DNA from: Olsenella uli
GTDB taxonomy: Bacteria > Actinomycetota > Coriobacteriia > Coriobacteriales > Atopobiaceae
NCBI RefSeq assembly: GCF_016899935.1
Contig: NZ_JACJJK010000004.1
Span: forward strand, 1-64,000
Direction: 5' to 3'
DNA length: 64,000 nucleotides
Shown in pieces: positions 54,201-64,000 of the stretch. Position 1 is the first letter of the stretch. Every line of letters starts with the position of its first letter. The notes below the pieces were generated by a model. The model searched no databases and was not told the DNA's origin. It saw only the letters and a program-made list of their open reading frames with translations. The translations under genes and the position numbers were made by a program.

Positions 54201-55760
54201 ATGGAACTCTCCCTCGAGTCGGACGCCGAGGCGCTCTGGCAGGACACGCTCGATCTTCTGGCCGGCAGGAACCTGCCCGAGGCCACGCTCGCCATGCTCA
54301 GGAACTGCACGCCCACGAGCATGGAGGGCTCGACCATGCGCGTCGAAACCCCCATGCGCCTCGTGCTCAAGACGGTGTCGAAGAACGCCGGGGTCATAGA
54401 GGAGTGCCTCTCGCAGGCCGCCTTCCAGCCCATGCGCTTCGAGGTCACCTTTGCCCAGGCGGGCGCCCCCGCCGCAGCGGCGCCGGCGCCGTCGAGCATG
54501 TCGCGCGAGGAGGCCGACAGCTGGGCGGCGGAGACCGGCGGCGGCCGGCCCGCCTGGGAGGGCCCCGCCGCCCGCACGATCGCCGACGACGGCTGGGTGG
54601 GCCCGAGCCCGGAGGACCTGCGCGCGGACGCCGAGCGCCGCAGGCGCAACAACCCGCTCGTCGAGGACATCTCGCCGACGACCTCCAAGCTCACGTTCGA
54701 GCGCTTCGTCCGGGGCGAGGAGAACGACATCGCCTACCAGGCGGCGGTGCAGGTGGCCAACGGCATGAACAGCACGTACAACCCGCTGTTCATCTACGGC
54801 AAGAGCGGTCTGGGCAAGACGCACCTCCTGCGCGCCATCCAGAACTACATCGCGCGCGACGACCCCTCGCGCCTGTGCGTCTACCGCGACGCCTCCTCCT
54901 TCATCAACGACTACACCGGGGCCATGCGCGACCCCGCGCGCTCGGCGGCCGAGGCGCTGCGCCAGAACTACGCCGACATCGACGTCCTCATCATCGACGA
55001 CGTCCAGAAGATGGCCGGCAAGGCGGGCACCGTCGGGTTCTTCTTCGACACCTTCAACGACCTCATCGCCAACGGCAAGCAGATCGTGCTCGCGGCCGAC
55101 CGCACGCCGGCACAGCTCGGCATGGGCAAGGACGGCTTCGACGAGCGCGTCACGAGCCGCCTCTCGTCGGGCTTCACCACGCCGATCCAGGCCCCGAACT
55201 ACGAGCTCAAGCTCCGCCTCGTCGAGACCTTCTGCGAGCGGATGCGCGAGGACGCCCTGCGCGAGAACGTGGCCGGCCTCACCGGGACGGTGCCCGAGGC
55301 GGCGCGCAGCTACATGGCCGAGCGCGCCGGGACCAACATCCGCGTGATCGAGGGCTTCTGCCAGCGCTGCCTCTACGCGGCCACGGCGGCCGAGAAGCGC
55401 GGCGACGAGCTCGGGCGCGACGAGATCGAGGCGATCGCGCGCGAGTGCTGGCCGGGCGCCGGCAGGTCCGTCTCCATCGAGGACGTCCAGCGCGCGGTCG
55501 AGAAGTTCTACGACATCGACCACTCGAGCCTCGTGGGCAACAAGCGCAACAAGGGCCTCATGGAGGCCCGTCACGTCGCGATCTGGCTCTCGCGCGAGCT
55601 CTGCGACCGCACGCTCGTGGACATCGGGGACCACTTCGGCGGGCGCAGCCACGCGACCGTCAAGCACAGCATCAACGTCGTCGACGAGGCGCGACGGGAG
55701 GACAAGACCTTCTACGACCGACTCATGCAGATCAGGGAGTCGATCACGGGGAGCATGTGA
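54201..55760 (+). CDS. dnaA: Chromosomal replication initiator DnaA
   Basis: 519 aa. Domain I (about 1-80) is followed by a Pro/Ala-rich linker. The AAA+ domain (about 160-380) has TFERFVRGEENDIAYQAA, Walker A GKSGLGKTH near 201, and Walker B VLIIDDVQKMAGK. Domain IV DNA-binding region carries the signature DHFGGRSHATVKHSI near 478. Initiates replication by binding DnaA boxes and melting DNA. Start ATG at 54201 after AAGGACC. The variant signature GGRSHATVKH replaces the usual GGRDHTTVLH, in line with a slightly different box (TTTTCAACA). Confidence 0.96.
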   Translation: MELSLESDAEALWQDTLDLLAGRNLPEATLAMLRNCTPTSMEGSTMRVETPMRLVLKTVSKNAGVIEECLSQAAFQPMRFEVTFAQAGAPAAAAPAPSSMSREEADSWAAETGGGRPAWEGPAARTIADDGWVGPSPEDLRADAERRRRNNPLVEDISPTTSKLTFERFVRGEENDIAYQAAVQVANGMNSTYNPLFIYGKSGLGKTHLLRAIQNYIARDDPSRLCVYRDASSFINDYTGAMRDPARSAAEALRQNYADIDVLIIDDVQKMAGKAGTVGFFFDTFNDLIANGKQIVLAADRTPAQLGMGKDGFDERVTSRLSSGFTTPIQAPNYELKLRLVETFCERMREDALRENVAGLTGTVPEAARSYMAERAGTNIRVIEGFCQRCLYAATAAEKRGDELGRDEIEAIARECWPGAGRSVSIEDVQRAVEKFYDIDHSSLVGNKRNKGLMEARHVAIWLSRELCDRTLVDIGDHFGGRSHATVKHSINVVDEARREDKTFYDRLMQIRESITGSM

Positions 55761-55997
55761 GGCAGGTTGACAAGCCTGTGGGAAGGATGTCGAAACGTGT
55801 GGAAAAGTGAGGTCGCGATGTAGAACGTTCTTCTCGCCCGGCGGGCCGTGTCGAGAGGTGTCGAGGGGACGGCCCTCGGCAGGCGACCTCGATCAGGCTC
55901 GTGACCTCGGAGTTCTCCGGGTTTTCGTCTTTTCTACAGGCCCTATTACTACTACTGTTCTTTTATTCTCTAAGTACTATTAGAAGAAGGGGCAACC
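55761..55997. other. oriC: Probable replication origin (oriC), dnaA-dnaN intergenic region
   Basis: 237 bp. DnaA-box-like sites on the minus strand: CTTCCCACA (55777-55785), GTTTCGACA (55788-55796), TTTTCCACA (55798-55806); on the plus strand TTTTCTACA (55930-55938). The right third is AT-rich (55930-55990), in contrast to the GC-rich surroundings, and is a likely unwinding element. Coding strand switches on either side support this as the replication start. Confidence 0.85.
55930..55960. promoter_or_regulatory. DnaA box - GC cluster - DnaA-trio
   Basis: TTTTCTACA, then GGCCC, then CTATTACTACTACTG. Read 3'-5' on the complement the last part is GAT-AAT-GAT-GAT-GAC, the repeating 3'-GAT trio described for the basal unwinding system of B. 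subtilis-type origins. Confidence 0.75.
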
Positions 55998-57098
55998 ATG
56001 AAGTTCACCGTCAGCCAGTCCTCGCTCATGAAGGCCCTCACGGTCGTGGCGAAGGGCATGAGCGCCAACACGACCCTTCCCATCCTCTCGGGCATCTACC
56101 TCCGCGCCGCGGACGGCAACCTGGAGCTCCAGACCAACAACCTCTCGATCTCCATCCGCCACCTCGTCCCGGCCAACGTGGAGGAGCCCGGCGAGACGGT
56201 GGTCTCGGGCAAGGTGCTGACCAACATCGTCAAGACGCTGCCCGACGCGGCGGTGAGCTTCGCCGACGACGGTCACCAGGTCGAGATCTCCTGCGCGAAG
56301 TCGACGTTCCGCCTGAACACCCTCAAGGCCGCGGACTGGCCCGCCTTCCCGGAGATCCGGCCGGAGCGCACGATCGAGCTGCCGAGCGAGCTGCTCTCCC
56401 GCATGGTCGACAAGGTCTATCGCGTCACCTCGAAGGAGACCACGCGCCAGTATCTCCAGGGCATCCAGCTCACCGTCGAGGACAACACGATCCGCATGGT
56501 CGCCACCGACACGATCCGCCTGGCCGTCTGCGACTCCTCCGTCGAGGCGGCGCCCGACGAGCCCTTCTGCTCGGTGATCGGCGGCCAGGTGTTCCACGAC
56601 GTGCTGGCCATGCCCTCCATCACCGACACGATCTCGCTCGGCACGGCGGAAAACCAGGCGGTCTTCTCGTTCGGGACCACGACGTTCGTGACGCGCCTGC
56701 TCGAGGGCAACTTCCCCTCCTGGCGCCAGCTCGTCTCGCCCACGTGCTCCACGGCGGTGACCCTGGACGTGGCCGAGTTCTCCGCCGCGCTCAAGCGCGT
56801 CTCGGTCATCGCCCAGCAGAATGCCTCGATCCGCTTTGACGTGGACGCCGACGGCGGGCTGGTGCGCCTGTCCGCCCGCTCGCCCGAGCAGGGAGAGTCC
56901 TCCGAGACGCTCTCCTGCGAGATCGAGGGCCAGAGCCTCGCGATCGGCCTCAACTACCACTACGTCTTCGACTGCGTGAACGCCGTCTCCGACGCCGAGC
57001 AGGTCCGTCTGGAGCTGCAGGGCGCCACCCAGCCGGGCATCTTCAAGAGCAACGGGAAGATCAACTACCTCTATCTGCTCATGCCGATCCGCCTCTAG
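55998..57098 (+). CDS. dnaN: DNA polymerase III sliding clamp (beta subunit)
   Basis: 366 aa, three-domain processivity clamp. N-terminal MKFTVSQSSLMKALTVVAKGMSANTTLPIL and C-terminal LLMPIRL are typical. Start ATG at 55998 after AAGGGG, just right of the origin unwinding element. It ends 8 bp before recF. Confidence 0.97.
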   Translation: MKFTVSQSSLMKALTVVAKGMSANTTLPILSGIYLRAADGNLELQTNNLSISIRHLVPANVEEPGETVVSGKVLTNIVKTLPDAAVSFADDGHQVEISCAKSTFRLNTLKAADWPAFPEIRPERTIELPSELLSRMVDKVYRVTSKETTRQYLQGIQLTVEDNTIRMVATDTIRLAVCDSSVEAAPDEPFCSVIGGQVFHDVLAMPSITDTISLGTAENQAVFSFGTTTFVTRLLEGNFPSWRQLVSPTCSTAVTLDVAEFSAALKRVSVIAQQNASIRFDVDADGGLVRLSARSPEQGESSETLSCEIEGQSLAIGLNYHYVFDCVNAVSDAEQVRLELQGATQPGIFKSNGKINYLYLLMPIRL

Positions 57099-57106
57099 GC
57101 GCGCGG

Positions 57107-58195
57107 ATGGGACTTCTCGTCACAGAGCTCGCGCTGCGGGACTTTCGCAGCTTTGAGCGGCTCGACCTCGAGCTGGCGCCGGGGGTGACGGTGCTCGTGG
57201 GGCCAAACGCCGCTGGCAAGACCAACACGGTCGAGGCCGTGCAGCTGCTGACCGCCGGCACGTCCTTCCGCCGTCCCGCGCCCGCCCAGCTCGTCCGCGA
57301 GGGCGCCGAGTCCGCGCGGATCGACGCGCGGCTCGTCGGGGACGGCCGCGTCATCGACCACCGCTGCGACGTGACCCGCACCGGGCGGCGCTTCTCGCGC
57401 AACGGGAAGCGCTGCCGGGCGGCGGACATGCCCGAGTCGCTGGTCTCGGTGCTCTTCTCGCCGGACGACCTCGCGCTCGTCAAGCGCGGGGCCTCGGTGC
57501 GCCGCGACGAGCTGGACCTCCTGGGCCGTCAGGTGAGCCGGGGCTACGCGCACGTGTTCGCGGAGTACCAGCGCTCCGTGGAGCAGCGTAACCGCCTGCT
57601 GCACGAGGAGCGGCCGGACCCGTCGCTCCTGGACGCGTGGGACGCGTCGGTCGCGCTCGGCGGCGCGACGCTGCTCGCCGCGCGGCTGCGGCTGTTCTCA
57701 CGGCTGGCCGAGAAGGTCGCGGAGGCCTACGGCGTCATCTCGGGGGGCGAGGTGCTCGCGTGCTCCTACGTCTGCACGCTCGGGGAGGGGCTGGGAGAGC
57801 TCTCGCGCGACGAGCTGCGCGACGCGTTTCTCGACCGCCTGGTGGCATCGCGCGCCGACGACCTGCGGCGCCAGCAGACCTGCGTGGGGCCCCATCGCGA
57901 CGACGTGGCCTTCTCCGTGGCCGGGCGCGACGCGCGGGCCTTCGCCTCGCAGGGGCAGCAGCGCTCCGTGGTGCTTGCGCTCAAGATGGCCGAGGTGGAG
58001 CTCGCCGGGGAGATCCTGGGGAGCCGCCCGGTGCTCCTGTTGGATGACGTCATGAGCGAGCTCGACGAGCGCCGCCGCGAGGCCGTGGTCCGCTTCGTCG
58101 ACGGCGGCATCCAGACGCTGATAACCACGACGAACCTCGGGTACTTCTCGCCCGAGCTCCTGGACGCGGCCAAGGTGGTGAGCTTCGGTGGCTGA
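57107..58195 (+). CDS. recF: DNA recombination and repair protein RecF
   Basis: 362 aa SMC-like ATPase that loads RecA at gaps. Walker A VGPNAAGKTN near residue 31, signature SQGQQRSVVLALKMAE, Walker B VLLLDDVMSELDERRR. N-terminal LALRDFRSFERLDLEL is typical for RecF. Start ATG at 57107; the short spacing after dnaN suggests cotranscription. It overlaps the next gene by 8 bp. Confidence 0.96.
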   Translation: MGLLVTELALRDFRSFERLDLELAPGVTVLVGPNAAGKTNTVEAVQLLTAGTSFRRPAPAQLVREGAESARIDARLVGDGRVIDHRCDVTRTGRRFSRNGKRCRAADMPESLVSVLFSPDDLALVKRGASVRRDELDLLGRQVSRGYAHVFAEYQRSVEQRNRLLHEERPDPSLLDAWDASVALGGATLLAARLRLFSRLAEKVAEAYGVISGGEVLACSYVCTLGEGLGELSRDELRDAFLDRLVASRADDLRRQQTCVGPHRDDVAFSVAGRDARAFASQGQQRSVVLALKMAEVELAGEILGSRPVLLLDDVMSELDERRREAVVRFVDGGIQTLITTTNLGYFSPELLDAAKVVSFGG

Positions 58196-58733
58196 CGAGC
58201 TCGAGCGCGCGGTGCGGGCGCGCGAGCAGGGCGGCGAGGCCCTGGCGGGGCTCGTCGGCGGCGAGGTGGAGCGCCTGGGCAGCCGGGGCGAGCGCGCCGC
58301 GGCCTCGCGCGCGTGGATCGCCTGGAACGAGGTGAACGGCGATGTCGAGCGCGCCCACACGACGGGCGTCTACGTGGGCGCGCCCCGGCGCGGCGAGCGC
58401 GACCCGGAGCTCACGGTCTACGTGGACTCCGCCGCGTTCCTCACGGACTTCTCGGCCAACCGGGAGATCTACCTCGCCCGCCTGGAGACGGCCGGCCTGC
58501 GCTTCTCGCGCGTCACCTTCCGTCGCGGCAGGAGGGGGACGGGTTCCTCTTCACGGAAGGGGGCAAGCCACCCGGCGCCGGCCACGGCATCGGCCGCCGC
58601 GCCGCCCGAGCTCACCGACGCCCAGCGCCGCGAGATCGCCGCACGCGTCGCGGAGCTTCCCGAGGCGCTGCGAGACAGCGTTTCTCGGGCGATGAGCGCC
58701 TCCTATCGCGCCCAGAACAGCCGACATAGCTAA
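58188..58733 (+). CDS. DUF721 (DciA-like) protein
   Basis: 181 aa. The part RAWIAWNEVNGDVERAHTTGVYVG...LTVYVDSAAFLTDFSANREIYLARLE matches the DUF721 pattern (W..vvG..ia.ht..v...gg.L.V.v.sp.w...l......l). In actinobacteria this gene regularly sits between recF and gyrB, and family members (DciA) help load the replicative helicase. A Ser/Pro/Ala-rich linker and a helical C-terminal part (LTDAQRREIAARVAELPEAL) follow. GTG start overlapping recF by 8 bp. Confidence 0.82.
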   Translation: MADELERAVRAREQGGEALAGLVGGEVERLGSRGERAAASRAWIAWNEVNGDVERAHTTGVYVGAPRRGERDPELTVYVDSAAFLTDFSANREIYLARLETAGLRFSRVTFRRGRRGTGSSSRKGASHPAPATASAAAPPELTDAQRREIAARVAELPEALRDSVSRAMSASYRAQNSRHS

Positions 58734-58851
58734 TTTGTTGAGACTGCCCTCAGCGCGCCTCTCAGGGCCCCACAAGCGCTATCATCGTTCGGTCCATGCA
58801 GTTTTTGGCATCGGCTGAGTGAAACTACGCCCTTACAGGGAGGATGTGCGC

Positions 58852-60891
<2,040 letters not shown>

Positions 60892-60915
60892 CAACCGATA
60901 AGAGAAAGGCCACAC

Positions 60916-63669
<2,754 letters not shown>

Positions 63670-63675
63670 CGGCGA

Positions 63676-63710
63676 CGGGCGCCCGCAGATCATCCTGCGG
63701 GCGCCCGTTT
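63676..63710 (+). terminator. Terminator of gyrA
   Basis: 13-bp stem CGGGCGCCCGCAG / CTGCGGGCGCCCG followed by TTTCG. Confidence 0.85.
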
Positions 63711-63718
63711 CGCCTAAC

Positions 63719-63751
63719 TTGCCTAAAAGGGGTCAGACCCCTTTTAGGCAA
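63719..63751. repeat. Stop-adjacent palindrome, family 1 (copy 2)
   Basis: 33-bp perfect palindrome (arms TTGCCTAAAAGGGGT and ACCCCTTTTAGGCAA), identical in core to 7216-7248. Its right end touches the stop codon of the leftward gene at 63752. Confidence 0.9.
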
Positions 63752-64000
63752 CTATTCGGCGTCCTGATCGCCGGGCGCGACGTTGAAGTCCTCGGGCGAG
63801 AGATTCTCCACGAAGGCGTGGAACGCCTCCAGCTCGTGGGCCACCTCGTCCTTCTCGACCTGGCGGAAGTCGGGCATGGCGGCGGCGTCGAGCACCGCGT
63901 CGTCGGCGTAGACGGGTACGCCCTCGCGCACGGCCAGCGCCAGCGCGTCGGAGGGGCGGGCGTCCAGGAAGACGCGCTCGCCGTCGGCGCGGTCGAGCAC
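63752..64000 (-). CDS. Bifunctional nuclease family protein (DUF151), 5' end outside the window
   Basis: Last 82 residues only. LDARPSDALALAVREGVPVYADDAVLDAA is the conserved core of the DUF151/bifunctional nuclease family (pattern ARPSDAIALA...PI). An acidic C-terminal tail follows. The gene runs leftward into the palindrome after gyrA and its start lies beyond position 64000. Role in actinobacteria not established. Confidence 0.85.
   Translation of the reverse strand: MLDRADGERVFLDARPSDALALAVREGVPVYADDAVLDAAAMPDFRQVEKDEVAHELEAFHAFVENLSPEDFNVAPGDQDAE

Overview
The window is about 64 kb of a high-GC bacterial chromosome spanning the replication origin. Gene content and order point to an actinobacterium of class Coriobacteriia (Olsenella/Atopobiaceae-like): rpmH-rnpA-yidD-yidC-jag-rsmG-parAB on one side of dnaA and dnaN-recF-DUF721-gyrB-gyrA on the other, an FHA/PP2C/PASTA-kinase cell-wall cluster, a PafBC-like WYL pair, a single-chain pyruvate:ferredoxin oxidoreductase, and WXG-free, LPxT-type surface anchoring. 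The genus is an inference from memory of gene order, not from a database search.

Layout. 0-10.6 kb: nifJ, a degenerate class IV aminotransferase, purH, an acetyltransferase, gluQ, tRNA-Ser and tRNA-Arg, a small gene with a probable LexA box, serS. 10.7-21.4 kb: tRNA-Leu, then a co-directional cell-wall signalling cluster (kinase with a membrane tail, two FHA proteins, PP2C phosphatase, a SEDS glycosyltransferase fused to a class B PBP, PASTA kinase), then tRNA-Arg(CCT). 21.4-30.9 kb: membrane protein, purC, an anchored repeat protein next to a two-component system, a Tat-type lipoprotein, a TSCPD protein, purB. 31.3-35.6 kb: argH, a Vsr/DUF559-like gene bracketed by two copies of a 74-bp inverted-repeat promoter element, argG with a candidate Arg-Arg leader peptide. 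35.8-48 kb: tRNA-Lys, M29 peptidase, tRNA-Gly, bioY, M28 peptidase, pafBC-like pair, exonuclease-helicase, ddl, rlmN. 48-64 kb: parAB with three parS sites, rsmG, jag, yidC, yidD, rnpA, rpmH, a GHKL ATPase gene, dnaA, the dnaA-dnaN origin with DnaA boxes and a DnaA-trio, dnaN, recF, DUF721, gyrB, gyrA, and the end of a bifunctional-nuclease-family gene.

What stands out. (1) Four intergenic regions (about 4.6, 10.9, 21.0 and 31.0 kb) carry arrays of a degenerate repeat with a strict 31-bp period; each array is arranged palindromically, with the left units inverted relative to the right units. Three of the four abut a TAGAAT-type promoter. I know of no named family that fits. (2) Two families of near-perfect palindromes sit directly on stop codons. 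(3) A 12-mer, GTTCTTCTCGSC, recurs mainly in intergenic DNA. (4) The paired 12-bp inverted repeats with identical 50-bp spacing upstream of argH and of the Vsr-like gene look like a shared operator or a small mobile element. (5) argG has a short ribosome-binding-site-led ORF ending Met-Arg-Arg-Ile. (6) One reading frame fuses SEDS and PBP. Starts were chosen by ribosome binding site and homologous N-termini; family assignments come from motifs read by eye.
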